The notes beneath the pieces were generated by a model. It ran no database searches. It saw only the letters and a list, made by a program, of their open reading frames with translations, and had not been told where the DNA came from. From Geomonas propionica (GTDB taxonomy: Bacteria > Desulfobacterota > Desulfuromonadia > Geobacterales > Geobacteraceae): a DNA stretch of 64,000 bases. This document shows, piece after piece, positions 8,045-16,693 of this stretch. The DNA is taken from assembly GCF_016458235.1 (NCBI RefSeq), contig NZ_JAEMHK010000008.1:176218-240217 (forward strand), in the 5' to 3' direction. Both the position numbers and the translations under genes were made by a program. Numbering within the stretch: the first letter of the stretch is position 1; the number at the start of each line of letters is the position of its first letter.

Positions 8045-8956
8045 ATGCCGGGAAGTTGGCCACTGGCCAGGCGCTCTCAAGCCCTGGCCCAGCGTGGCGC
8101 GATCTTCACCAGGGTCAGGATGTTTTTTCAAGAAAAGGGGTATCTCGAAGTCGAGACCCCTTTTCGCATACCTGCTCCCGCCCCCGAAGCGCAGATCGAC
8201 GCCATACCGAGCGACGGCTGGTTCCTGCAGACCTCGCCCGAACTGTGCATGAAGCGCCTTCTGGCGGCGGGTTATCCCCGTATCTTCCAGATCTGCCGCT
8301 GCTGGCGCGACGGCGAGCGCGGCACCCGGCACCTGAGCGAATTCACCATGCTCGAGTGGTACCGGGCCCAAGCCGACTACCGCGTGCTGATGGACGAGAC
8401 CGAGGAGATGGTCCGCGCGGCGGCCGCGGCGGACAGCATCACCTACCGTGGCGGAAAGATCGACCTTTCCGTCCCCTGGGAGCGGATCAGCGTCCGTGAT
8501 GCCTTCCTGCGCCACACCGATACGACGGCGGAAGCTGCCCTTGCCGCCGGAAACTTCGACGAGCTCATGGTCGACAAGATCGAGCCGATGCTCGGCATGG
8601 GCCGCCCTACCTTCCTCTACGATTACCCCGCCAGCTGCTCCGCCCTGGCCCGCCTCAAGGCAGACGACCCTACCGTTGCAGAGCGTTTCGAGCTTTACAT
8701 GGGAGGCCTGGAGATCGCCAACGCCTTTTCCGAATTGATCGACCCGGTCGAGCAGCGGGCCCGGTTCGAGGCGGAAGCCGCCGAGCGCGCCAGGAACGAC
8801 AAGCGGGGCTATCCCATGCCCGAGAAGTTTCTCGCCGCCCTCGCCGAGATGCCGGAGGCCGCAGGGATCGCCTTGGGACTGGACCGCATGGTGATGGTGC
8901 TGCTTGATGCCCAGAGTATCGATGAAGTCGTCGCCTTCACCACAGAGGAGCTTTAG
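8045..8956 (+). CDS. epmA: EF-P--(R)-beta-lysine ligase (EpmA/GenX/PoxA)
   Basis: A truncated class II lysyl-tRNA synthetase paralogue that adenylates (R)-beta-lysine and attaches it to EF-P. The 303 residues cover only the catalytic core and no anticodon-binding domain. Class II motifs are visible: motif 2 as FQICRCWRDGERG.RHLSEFTMLEWYR, and motif 3 as GIALGLDRMVM at the C-terminus. ATG at 8045 lies three bases after the efp stop, so the pair is cotranscribed and possibly coupled. The partner aminomutase EpmB, which makes beta-lysine, is not in this window. Confidence 0.93.
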   Translation: MPGSWPLARRSQALAQRGAIFTRVRMFFQEKGYLEVETPFRIPAPAPEAQIDAIPSDGWFLQTSPELCMKRLLAAGYPRIFQICRCWRDGERGTRHLSEFTMLEWYRAQADYRVLMDETEEMVRAAAAADSITYRGGKIDLSVPWERISVRDAFLRHTDTTAEAALAAGNFDELMVDKIEPMLGMGRPTFLYDYPASCSALARLKADDPTVAERFELYMGGLEIANAFSELIDPVEQRARFEAEAAERARNDKRGYPMPEKFLAALAEMPEAAGIALGLDRMVMVLLDAQSIDEVVAFTTEEL

Positions 8957-8997
8957 GGGCGTGCCGGCCGGTAACGCATCGCAGAACCAGCGCCCTC

Positions 8998-9052
8998 ACC
9001 TCTGATCCTCTCCCTCACCCCTGCCCCTCTCCCGGAGGGCGAGGGAACTTCA
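8998..9052. repeat. G/C-rich interspersed palindromic repeat
   Basis: The stretch is built of CCCTCACC, CCCCTCTCCC and GGAGGGCGAGGG blocks, whose ends can pair. The same blocks recur between bioA and the TatD gene (12460-12640), so it belongs to an interspersed family. It lies between epmA and the bioB promoter and may end epmA transcription or stabilise its 3' end; no T-tract follows. Confidence 0.6.
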
Positions 9053-9075
9053 ATCCGTCTACCCTTCCCGCTTAA

Positions 9076-9107
9076 TCGTCAACCTTACACTCCGAATTGG
9101 TTGACAA
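9076..9107. promoter_or_regulatory. BirA-type biotin operator
   Basis: Inverted half-sites TCGTCAACC (9076-9084) and GGTTGACAA (9099-9107) are separated by 14 bases. They match the established BirA box form wTGTmAACC-N14/15-GGTTkACAw with one mismatch (C for T in the left arm). The right half overlaps the proposed -35 element of the bioB promoter, which would let biotin-bound BirA block transcription of the biotin genes. The birA gene is not in the window. Confidence 0.8.
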
Positions 9108-9130
9108 GCACCTCTCCCGCGTGCTAAATC
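9101..9130 (+). promoter_or_regulatory. bioB promoter
   Basis: A perfect -35 hexamer TTGACA (9101-9106) is followed by 18 bases and TAAATC (9125-9130), or 17 bases and CTAAAT. The -10 is weak, which suits a regulated promoter. The -35 lies inside the right half of the BirA-like operator. The bioB start is 20 bases downstream of the -10, so the leader is very short. Confidence 0.55.
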
Positions 9131-9149
9131 ACCCGCTGGAGGATCTCTC

Positions 9150-10136
9150 ATGGAAAAAATCATTGCTGAAATAGCGGAAAGAATCATCGCAGGCGGCTCC
9201 ATCACCCAGGAAGAGGCAACCCAGCTTTCGGGAGCGGAAGGCTCGCAGCTCTACGACCTCTTCCGCGCCGCCAGTCGCGTCAAGGAACACTTCGTGGGCA
9301 ACGAGGTGCACCTCTGTTCCATCATCAACGCCAAGTCCGGCCGCTGCGCCGAGAACTGCGCCTTCTGTGCCCAGTCCGCGCACCATACCACCGATGCACC
9401 GGTGTACCCGCTGGTCCAGGAAGATCAGATGGTCGAGTGCGCCAAGACTGCCGAAACCAACGGTTCCGCCTGTTTCGGCATCATCACCAGCGGCACCACG
9501 GTGAAAGGGCAGGAACTGGAGCAGATCCTTGCCGCCCTGCGCCGCATCCGCAAAGAAACCACCATCCTCCCCTCCTGCTCCCTCGGCATCATCGACGAGG
9601 AGACCGCACGGAAACTGAAAGATGCTGGGATGGATACCTACCACCACAACCTTGAGACGGCGGAGAGCTTCTTCCCCAACATCTGCACCACCCACGAGTA
9701 CCGGGAGGACGTCGACACCGTCCGCGCCGTGAAGAAAGCCGGTGTCAAGGTCTGCTCGGGCGGCATTTTCGGCATGGGGGAGAGCGCGGCACAGCGCGTG
9801 GAGATGGCCTTCACGCTCAAGGAACTCGGCGTCGACTCGGTGCCGATGAACTTCCTGAACCCGATCGAGGGAACCAGGCTCGAGGGGGCCCGCAACATCA
9901 CCGCCCAGGAGTGCCTGAAGACGATCGCCATCTACCGCCTGATCCTGCCGCAGAAAAGGATCACCATCTGCGGCGGACGCGAGAAGAACCTGCGCGACCT
10001 GCAGTCATGGATCTTCTTCGCGGGCGCCAACGGCACCATGATCGGCAACTACCTGACCACCGCGGGTCGCAACGTCGACACCGACCTGACCATGTTCAGC
10101 GACCTCGGCCTCACCACGGTGATGTGCGCGCATTAG
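9150..10136 (+). CDS. bioB: Biotin synthase
   Basis: Radical SAM enzyme that inserts sulfur into dethiobiotin, the last step of biotin synthesis. The 328 residues match the family length. The radical SAM cluster cysteines are C66, C70 and C73 in RCAENCAFCAQS. Further family segments include YHHNLETAESFF, the cysteine-containing VCSGGIFGMGE and NPIEGTRLEG. GGAGG stands before the ATG. It is the first gene of bioB-bioD-bioA and lies just downstream of a BirA-like operator. Confidence 0.97.
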   Translation: MEKIIAEIAERIIAGGSITQEEATQLSGAEGSQLYDLFRAASRVKEHFVGNEVHLCSIINAKSGRCAENCAFCAQSAHHTTDAPVYPLVQEDQMVECAKTAETNGSACFGIITSGTTVKGQELEQILAALRRIRKETTILPSCSLGIIDEETARKLKDAGMDTYHHNLETAESFFPNICTTHEYREDVDTVRAVKKAGVKVCSGGIFGMGESAAQRVEMAFTLKELGVDSVPMNFLNPIEGTRLEGARNITAQECLKTIAIYRLILPQKRITICGGREKNLRDLQSWIFFAGANGTMIGNYLTTAGRNVDTDLTMFSDLGLTTVMCAH

Positions 10137-10166
10137 CGCAGGAAAAATCTGAAAGGAATACTGGAT

Positions 10167-10892
10167 ATGCCCGCCAAAAGCATCTTCATCACCGGGACCG
10201 ACACCGGTGTGGGAAAAACTATCGCATCGGCCACCCTCGCCATGCTGCTGCGCCGGATGGGCCACAGCGTCGGCGTTATGAAGCCGATCACCAGCGGTTG
10301 CATCGAACGCGACGGTGCCCTCATCTCTGAAGACGCAGAACTGCTCGCCTTCGCCGCCGGCGTCCCGGTTACGCCGGACACTACTCCGTATCTGCTCAGG
10401 GCACCCCTGGCACCTTCGGTATCCGCAAGCCAGGACGGCGTCCGCATCAGCTTCGATGTCATCAAGGACGCATACCAGAGGCTCGCCGCGCAGTACGATT
10501 TCGTCATCGTGGAAGGGGCCGGCGGCTTGATGGTGCCGCTGGCCGGCGGGCTGCTGGTGGCCGACCTCGCCCTGCACCTGGGGCTCCCCGTCGCCGTGGT
10601 CGCACGCCCGAACCTGGGCACCATCAACCATACCCTGCTCACCACCTTCACCGCGCGTACGCTCGGGCTCAAGGTGAAAGGCGTCATCGTGAACCGCTAC
10701 CCGGACACCCCGGACCAGGCGGAAGCGTACGCTCCGCACATGATCGACTCCCTTTCCGGGTCCCAGCTCCTCGGCCTCTTCCCCGACCTCCAGGCCGACA
10801 ACGAGCGCGAACTGGTCACCAAGCTGGCCGACCGGCTGCTGCAGATGCCGGCCACCGGGATCATGCTCAGGGAAATGTTCGAACCGACATAG
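10167..10892 (+). CDS. bioD: Dethiobiotin synthetase
   Basis: ATP-dependent carboxylase that closes the ureido ring of 7,8-diaminopelargonate to give dethiobiotin. The 241-residue P-loop protein has the Walker A motif GTDTGVGKT near residue 9, the substrate loop KPITSG near 36, and the VEGAGGLMVPL switch segment near 115. Length and motifs are complete. It begins 30 bases after bioB with an AAGGA site. A T-tract hairpin lies between it and bioA and may lower bioA transcription. Confidence 0.96.
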   Translation: MPAKSIFITGTDTGVGKTIASATLAMLLRRMGHSVGVMKPITSGCIERDGALISEDAELLAFAAGVPVTPDTTPYLLRAPLAPSVSASQDGVRISFDVIKDAYQRLAAQYDFVIVEGAGGLMVPLAGGLLVADLALHLGLPVAVVARPNLGTINHTLLTTFTARTLGLKVKGVIVNRYPDTPDQAEAYAPHMIDSLSGSQLLGLFPDLQADNERELVTKLADRLLQMPATGIMLREMFEPT

Positions 10893-10966
10893 AAACCGTT
10901 CTGCGTTCCATGTTCTACGTTCTATGTTGACGGCATTACATCCTTGATGGACACTTCACTCGCGCT

Positions 10967-11010
10967 GCCACCGCTTGATGCCTCAAAAGGTGCGGCGGTG
11001 GCTCTTTTTT
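10967..11010 (+). terminator. Intrinsic terminator or attenuator between bioD and bioA
   Basis: GCCACCGC (10967-10974) pairs perfectly with GCGGTGGC (10995-11002), and TCTTTTTT follows at once (11003-11010). It lies only 11 bases before the chosen bioA start and just before its GGAGGA ribosome site. If bioA depends on the bioB promoter, this hairpin must be read through or controlled. Confidence 0.6.
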
Positions 11011-11021
11011 GGGAGGACAAA

Positions 11022-12383
11022 ATGAACGAACTCGATACCGAAACGCTCAGGCGCTATGACAGCGAATACCTCTGGCACCCCTTTACCCAGATGAGCGAGT
11101 GGGAAAACGCCGAGAACATCATCATCACCAGGGGGGAAGGTTCCTACATCATCGATTCCGACGGAAACCGCTACCTGGACGGGGTCGCCGCCATCTGGAC
11201 CAACGTGCACGGCCACTGCCGCCAAGAGATCAACGAGGCGGTCAAGGAACAGGTGGACCGGCTGGAACACTCGACCCTGCTCGGCTTATCCAATGACCGC
11301 GCCGCACTGCTCGCCAAGCGCCTGATCGACATCGCACCTCCCGGACTCGCCAAGGTCTTCTACTCCGACAACGGCTCGACCGCCGTTGAGATCGCCGTCA
11401 AGATGGCCTTCCAGTACCAGCAGCAGGTCGGCAACACGCAGAAGCAGAAGTTCATCCGCTTCGACAACGCCTACCACGGCGACACGGTCGGCTCGATGAG
11501 CGTGGGCGGCATCGCCATCTACCACGAGGTGTACGCCCCACTGCTCTTCCCCACCATCAAGGCCCCCTCCCCTTACTGCTACCGCTGCGCCCTCTCCCCG
11601 GAGGGGGATTGCCACAGCTGCGGGTTGTTGTGCCTGCAGGAGCTGGAGCGGCTCATGAAGGAGCACGCGCACGAACTGGCCGGCCTCGTCATCGAACCCT
11701 CGGTGCAGGGCGCCGGCGGCATGATCGTGCAGCCTCCCGGCTTCGTGAAGGGGGTGCGCGAACTCTGCGACCGCTACGACGTTCTCATGATCGCCGATGA
11801 GGTGGCGGTCGGCTTCGGCCGTACCGGCGCCATGTTCGCCTGCGGCAAAGAAGGGGTGACGCCGGACATCATGGCCATATCCAAAGGGATCTCGGCAGGC
11901 TACCTCCCCCTGGCGGCGACCCTTACCACCCGCAAGGTCTACGACGCCTTCTGGGGCGCCTATAGCGAGTTGAAGACCTTCTTCCACGGCCACACCTTCA
12001 CCGGCAACCCGATCGCCTGTGCGGCAGCCCTGGCGAGCCTCGAGCTGTTCGAGAAGGACCGCCTGCTGGAGCAGCTCCCGGAGAAGATCGAATACATCCA
12101 GGACCGCCTGCAGCGTCTCATGGAGTTGTCCCACGTCGGGGACGTGCGCCAGGAGGGGATGATCGCCGGGATCGAACTGGTACGCGACCGCCACAGCCGC
12201 GATCCCTACCCGTGGGAGGAGCGCGTCGGCGTCCGGGTCTGCCTGGAAGCGAGGAAACACGGGCTCTTCCTCCGCCCCTTAGGGAACGTGATCGTCGTAT
12301 TCCCGCCCCTCTCCATCTCCCTGGACGAATTGGCCATCCTCATGGACGGCATCGAGGCCTCCATCCGCAGCGTCACCGAGTAA
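11022..12383 (+). CDS. bioA: Adenosylmethionine--8-amino-7-oxononanoate aminotransferase
   Basis: PLP aminotransferase that makes 7,8-diaminopelargonate, using SAM or lysine as amino donor. The 453-residue class III fold has the opening HPFTQM segment of BioA, DNGSTAVEIAVKMA, the PLP-binding region ADEVAVGFGRTG and the Schiff-base lysine K288 in ISKGISAGYLP. A cysteine cluster (CYRC, then CHSCGLLC, residues 187-204) is present in an insertion typical of some BioA proteins. ATG at 11022 is preferred over 10944 because it has GGAGGA upstream; the longer form would translate the terminator-like hairpin. Confidence 0.95.
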   Translation: MNELDTETLRRYDSEYLWHPFTQMSEWENAENIIITRGEGSYIIDSDGNRYLDGVAAIWTNVHGHCRQEINEAVKEQVDRLEHSTLLGLSNDRAALLAKRLIDIAPPGLAKVFYSDNGSTAVEIAVKMAFQYQQQVGNTQKQKFIRFDNAYHGDTVGSMSVGGIAIYHEVYAPLLFPTIKAPSPYCYRCALSPEGDCHSCGLLCLQELERLMKEHAHELAGLVIEPSVQGAGGMIVQPPGFVKGVRELCDRYDVLMIADEVAVGFGRTGAMFACGKEGVTPDIMAISKGISAGYLPLAATLTTRKVYDAFWGAYSELKTFFHGHTFTGNPIACAAALASLELFEKDRLLEQLPEKIEYIQDRLQRLMELSHVGDVRQEGMIAGIELVRDRHSRDPYPWEERVGVRVCLEARKHGLFLRPLGNVIVVFPPLSISLDELAILMDGIEASIRSVTE

Positions 12384-12714
12384 GGCTGCCGACGCGCCGC
12401 ACCTGCCGTAGAAAGATCTGGCATCCAGCAAATTCATCCAGTAATATAATGAACTTCGCCTCTGCCTCTCTCTCCCACTGGGAGAGGAGGCAGGGGTGAG
12501 GGCGCACCAGCCAAGCAGCAGCATCCCCCCTCGCCCTCCGGGAGAGGGGCAGGGGTGAGGGCCTTGCCGTCTGCGCCAAAGCTGCCGAAAAGATCCCCTC
12601 ACCCGCCCTGCGGGCCCCCTCTCCCTGAGGGCGAGGGAATGGCGGCGAGCTCTCACCAGTCGGCAACATTAACAATCGGAGCAGGTTACCCGCTTCCGTC
12701 TCAAGGAGTACTTC
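12384..12714. repeat. Intergenic cluster of G/C-rich palindromic repeats
   Basis: No gene is seen in these 331 bases. Three repeat modules are packed together: CTCTCTCCCACTGGGAGAGG near 12467, a CCCTCGCCCTCCGGGAGAGGGGCAGG-type block near 12529, and CCCTCACCC...CTCCCTGAGGGCGAGGG near 12597. They share the GGCAGGGGTGAGGG unit with the copy at 8998-9052. An AAGGAG site for the TatD gene follows at the right edge. No promoter was clear. Confidence 0.65.
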
Positions 12715-14091
12715 ATGGAACTGATCGACAGCCATTCGCACATATACGGCAGTGAGTTCGCAGAGGATTTCGAGGAGATGCTGGACCGGGCCCGGGAGGC
12801 GGGGGTCGGCACCATCATGGCGGTCGGCGCCGACATGGAGTCGAGCCGCGAGGCGGTGGCCCTGGCCGCCAGCCGCCCGAACATCTACTGCTCGGTCGGC
12901 ATCCACCCGCACGACGCCGCCGGCGTGACCGAGGCGGATTACCAGGCCGTGCGCGAACTGGCAATCGGCAACCCGAAGGTGGTCGCCATCGGCGAGGTAG
13001 GACTCGACTTTTTCCGCGACCGCTCGCCACGCCCGGCCCAGGAAGAGGTGTTCCGGCGTTTCATCCGCATGGCCCGGGAACTCTCGCTGCCGCTCATCAT
13101 CCACGACCGCGACGCCCACGAGCGCATCGTCGCCATCCTCAAGGAGGAAAGGGCCGACGAGGTGGGAGGGGTGCTGCACTGCTTCTCGGGTGACCTGGCC
13201 ATGGCGCAGGAATGCATCGATATGAACTTCATGATCTCCATCCCCGGGACCGTCACCTACCCCTCCAACGAGGCGCTTCGGGAGGTGGTGCGCGGGGTGA
13301 AGATAGAAAAGCTCATGGTGGAAACCGACGCCCCCTACCTCACCCCGGTGCCGCACCGGGGCAAGAGGAACGAGCCGGCCTTCGTCAGGTTGGCCGCCGA
13401 GCGGATCGCCGAGCTGAAGGGGCTATCCCCGGAGGATGTCGGGCGCATCACCTCGTTCAATACCAGGAGGGTGTTCCGGATCGACCAGCCGGCGCAGGAG
13501 GACACCATCGCCTACAAGATCCGCACCTCGCTGTACCTGAACATCACCAACCGCTGCTCCAACCGCTGCACGTTCTGCCCCAAGTTTGAGGAACTGTCGG
13601 TCAAGGGACACGAACTAAAGCTTTCGCACGAGCCGAATTTTGCCGAGGTGATCGCCGCGGTGGATGCGGCATCGGATTACGACGAGGTGGTGTTCTGCGG
13701 TTTCGGGGAGCCGTTGATCAGGCTGGACCTGGTCAAGGAGGTGGCCGCCGAGCTGAAGCGGCGCGGGTTGCGGGTGAGGATCAATACCGACGGCCAGGCG
13801 AACCTGGTGCACGGCCGCAACATCCTGCCGGAGCTTAAGGGGCTGGTGGATGCCCTGTCGGTGAGCCTGAACGCGGCCAACGCCACCGACTACGACCGGC
13901 TCTGCAACACCCCCTTCGGGGCGGCTGGCTTCGAGGGAATCTGCGAGTTTCTCCGGCAGGCTCCCAGGCACGTCCCGCAGGTGACAGCAAGTGCCGTGAC
14001 GGTGCCCGGACTGGACGTGGAGCAGGTCCGGGAGCTGGCCCGGTCGCTGGGGGTAGAGTTCCGCGAGCGGGAATACTCGGAGGTCGGTTAG
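12715..14091 (+). CDS. TatD nuclease fused to a radical SAM domain
   Basis: Two domains in 458 residues. Residues 1-255 are a complete TatD-type metal-dependent deoxyribonuclease: DSHSHIY near the start, GIHPHD, IGEVGLDF, IIHDRDAH, HCFSGD and VETDAPYL supply the usual metal ligands. Residues 265-458 are a radical SAM domain with C281, C285 and C288 in NRCSNRCTFCPKF, followed by GFGEPL and a (beta/alpha) core. Separate radical SAM proteins that sit next to tatD genes are known; here the two are one chain. The substrate of the radical SAM half is unknown. Its stop codon overlaps that of the convergent kinase gene. Confidence 0.92.
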   Translation: MELIDSHSHIYGSEFAEDFEEMLDRAREAGVGTIMAVGADMESSREAVALAASRPNIYCSVGIHPHDAAGVTEADYQAVRELAIGNPKVVAIGEVGLDFFRDRSPRPAQEEVFRRFIRMARELSLPLIIHDRDAHERIVAILKEERADEVGGVLHCFSGDLAMAQECIDMNFMISIPGTVTYPSNEALREVVRGVKIEKLMVETDAPYLTPVPHRGKRNEPAFVRLAAERIAELKGLSPEDVGRITSFNTRRVFRIDQPAQEDTIAYKIRTSLYLNITNRCSNRCTFCPKFEELSVKGHELKLSHEPNFAEVIAAVDAASDYDEVVFCGFGEPLIRLDLVKEVAAELKRRGLRVRINTDGQANLVHGRNILPELKGLVDALSVSLNAANATDYDRLCNTPFGAAGFEGICEFLRQAPRHVPQVTASAVTVPGLDVEQVRELARSLGVEFREREYSEVG

Positions 14092-16172
14092 GGCGTATCG
14101 GCCGGCGGGAGGGTGAAGTAGAAGGTCGCCCCCTCGCCCGGCCTCCCCTCGCCCCAGACCTTGCCGCCCATGCGCTCCAGCATGCGGCACACCATGGACA
14201 GGCCCAGCCCGTGCCCGGGGAAACGGCTGCCGTCGTGCAGCTTCTGGAACGGGATGAAGAGCTTGCCCGCATGCCTCATTTCGAAACCTTCCCCGTTGTC
14301 CCTTACGTAGCAGACCCCGTCCTTTTGTCCGAAGGCGATCCTGGTGCAGCTCTTCAGGGCGCTGTACTTCCAGGCATTGCCCAGAAGGTTCTCCATTACG
14401 CCTGCCAACAGCCTCTCGTCGCCGGTGACCAGCACCCCTTCCTCGATTTCCAGCGTCACCTCGCGGGTCGGGTCCGTGATCCTCAGGTCGGTCAAGACAC
14501 GCCGGGCCATGGCACTCAGGTTAACCGGTTCCAGGGACAGCTGCGCCGACTTCACCTCGGAATAATCGAGCATGCGGTCCAGGGTCGCCTCCATCCGCTC
14601 GCCGCCGCTGATGATGCTGGCCAGGTATTCCCTGGCGGAGGCGTCCAGCGTGGCGCCGTACCCGTCCAGCAGCAGCTCGCCGTAGCCGTAGATGACCCGC
14701 AGCGGGGTGCGCAGGTCGTGCGATACAGAATCGTAGAGGAACTCGAGCTCGGCGTAAGCCTGGCTCAGCTCGGAAGTCCGTTCCGCCACCCGCCGTTCCA
14801 GGTGCTCCGAAGCCCTCCGGAGCTGGTCCGACAATCTCCTCTCGTTGGCAAGACGCATCGCGTTGCGGACGCTGATCCCCACCACCGGGGCGATTCCCTG
14901 TATCAGGTTGAGGTCGCTTTGCAAAAGCCCCCCCTCCCTGGTGGCGTCGTCGACCGCGAGCACCCCCAGGGCCTCCCCTTCGCAGAGGATGGGGGCGCAG
15001 ATGAAGGAGCGAACCCCCAGGGCACTGATCAGGTCGAAGTTTTCCGGCACCGCCTGCCCCCTGATTTCCTCGATGTCGCCGACCAGTACCGGCTGCTGGG
15101 TATGGAAACAGGTGACCAGCACCCCGCGGGGAGCCGCTCCGGCAAGGGGAAACTCGATGCCACGCACCCTCTCCTCGTCCTCGGGGGTGAACCCGAAACA
15201 GCCGCGCAACACGAGGACGTTACGCTGCGGGTCGAGCAAGTACAAGATGCCGCGGCCGTAGCCCAGGCGCTTGTGCAGGACCTGGTTCACGCTGGATAGG
15301 ATCTCCTCCAACTCGGTCCTGGTGGAGATGATCTGGCCGATCTCGTTGACAGCCAGGGCGCGATCGAAGTTTTCCTGGACCTGGCAGAGGAGCCGCTCGC
15401 TGGAGCTGCGCATGCTGGTCAGCGACGAAAGCAGGGCCTTGCGCTCGAAGTGACGGCTCATCAGGGTGAACCCCAGGTAGCACAGAAGCGCGATAAAAAG
15501 AGCCGACCCCGCCAGGCTGCGGTTGTAGAAGAGCTCGGCGGAGAGCCCGGCGACCAGGAGCAGCGAGCTGATGCGCTGCGCCAGCAGCAGCCGGTAGGTG
15601 GCCGAAGGGCGCCACCTGATCACGTAGCGGCATACCTCCCCCCCCCTGAAAATGCACTCGGGGTGCTCGATCTCGGGAAAATCATGGTCGAAAAGCAGGA
15701 AGGCGGCTTCGAAAAAGCCGATCCTGTTGTCGCACTGGCGCGGGTTTTCCTGCACCCCCTCGTTAAAGGCCACGGTTAGTTCGATCTCGCGGGGACCGGT
15801 CTTTCTTGAGCTGCAGCGGGAGGAACGGGTGAATCTGGGGGCGATCTTGTTGATCAGATAAAAGATGTACTCGGGGCCGACCATGCCGAGCAGGAACGAC
15901 CTGAGCGGGCCCAGGGCGTCGGGTGAAGCGCAGTAGCGTCCCGCCTCGCGGGAGATGCCGGGGTCGCCGGTAACTTGCACCAGTTTTTCGTGAAAACGGT
16001 CCACCTGGCGCTGGCTGAACCAATGCCCAGGATCGGCAATCTCGTGTTGCTTCATGCCGGCGTATGCCAAAAGAGCCTGCGTATCGACGTGCGGATACCT
16101 GCTCTGAAGGAGCTTCAGGTAGGAGTCGAAGATACGACTGTTATATAGGGGGGTGTCGGGGGTCGTGGGCAT
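14088..16172 (-). CDS. Sensor histidine kinase with V4R-like input, GAF and kinase core
   Basis: A 694-residue sensor. Residues 1-187 form a soluble sensory domain ending in HPECIFRGGEVCRYVIRW, which resembles the C-terminal part of V4R (4-vinyl reductase-like) small-molecule domains. Two hydrophobic helices follow (about 200-212 and 219-238), then a GAF domain (275-440), a coiled coil, HisKA with phosphorylated H485 in SHDLRTP, and an HATPase with DNGEGFE and GHGLGLSM. The input module is shared with the HD-GYP protein at 21179. ATG at 16172 has AAAAGG upstream; an extra 20 residues to 16232 seem unlikely. No response regulator is adjacent, so its partner is unknown. Confidence 0.87.
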   Translation of the reverse strand: MPTTPDTPLYNSRIFDSYLKLLQSRYPHVDTQALLAYAGMKQHEIADPGHWFSQRQVDRFHEKLVQVTGDPGISREAGRYCASPDALGPLRSFLLGMVGPEYIFYLINKIAPRFTRSSRCSSRKTGPREIELTVAFNEGVQENPRQCDNRIGFFEAAFLLFDHDFPEIEHPECIFRGGEVCRYVIRWRPSATYRLLLAQRISSLLLVAGLSAELFYNRSLAGSALFIALLCYLGFTLMSRHFERKALLSSLTSMRSSSERLLCQVQENFDRALAVNEIGQIISTRTELEEILSSVNQVLHKRLGYGRGILYLLDPQRNVLVLRGCFGFTPEDEERVRGIEFPLAGAAPRGVLVTCFHTQQPVLVGDIEEIRGQAVPENFDLISALGVRSFICAPILCEGEALGVLAVDDATREGGLLQSDLNLIQGIAPVVGISVRNAMRLANERRLSDQLRRASEHLERRVAERTSELSQAYAELEFLYDSVSHDLRTPLRVIYGYGELLLDGYGATLDASAREYLASIISGGERMEATLDRMLDYSEVKSAQLSLEPVNLSAMARRVLTDLRITDPTREVTLEIEEGVLVTGDERLLAGVMENLLGNAWKYSALKSCTRIAFGQKDGVCYVRDNGEGFEMRHAGKLFIPFQKLHDGSRFPGHGLGLSMVCRMLERMGGKVWGEGRPGEGATFYFTLPPADTP

Positions 16173-16693
16173 CTGCAACCTTTTTCTACATCGATGGTGC
16201 AGGATCTTACCGGCATCCAAAGCGAGAATCAATCAGTTTATTCCCTATGCGGCATCCTCATAGGGCACGGACGGTCACTCTATAAGCAGCTGTTTGACCT
16301 GTCATTACTTCCTTTGGGGACTATTGACCCCGCTGCATGCGTGCGGCCTCCCCAATCTTCACCTCTCGACCGGACAATCTGATTTCTAAAAACACATTAA
16401 AATGTGATTCAAATTACTGACTTTAATACCGTGAACTCCGATATTAACATTGCCAGATTCCCTATCGACTCTACCAGGAGGTGTTGATACTGTAAGGAAA
16501 TCGAATCACGGCCAAGACTGAGCCAATAACGCGTAATTATTGAATTGTAATCTGTATAGGTTGAGACTGAACCGCTGTCTTGTTGAGCTTGCATTCATTC
16601 CGGTTTGGCGTAGAACGTGCACAAAAATATATTTTTTGCCAAGTGTCCTCCGGCCTCGGGGGCGCATGGATCACTTAAGCTGGAGCTCGACCT
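16173..16693. other. 521-base divergent regulatory region without a gene
   Basis: The space between the divergent kinase and cyclase genes is more A/T-rich than its neighbours. It holds a 14-base palindrome CACATTAAAATGTG (16393-16406) and a sigma-54-like site at 16606. Short open frames here lack ribosome sites and family features, so I call none. Confidence 0.5.
16606..16621 (+). promoter_or_regulatory. Possible sigma-54 (RpoN) promoter
   Basis: TGGCGTAGAACGTGCA has the invariant GG and GC at the required 10-base spacing and matches TGGCACG-N4-TTGCW at the outer positions, with four mismatches inside. It lies 73 bases before the GTG start of the GAF-GGDEF gene, a normal distance. Confidence 0.4.
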
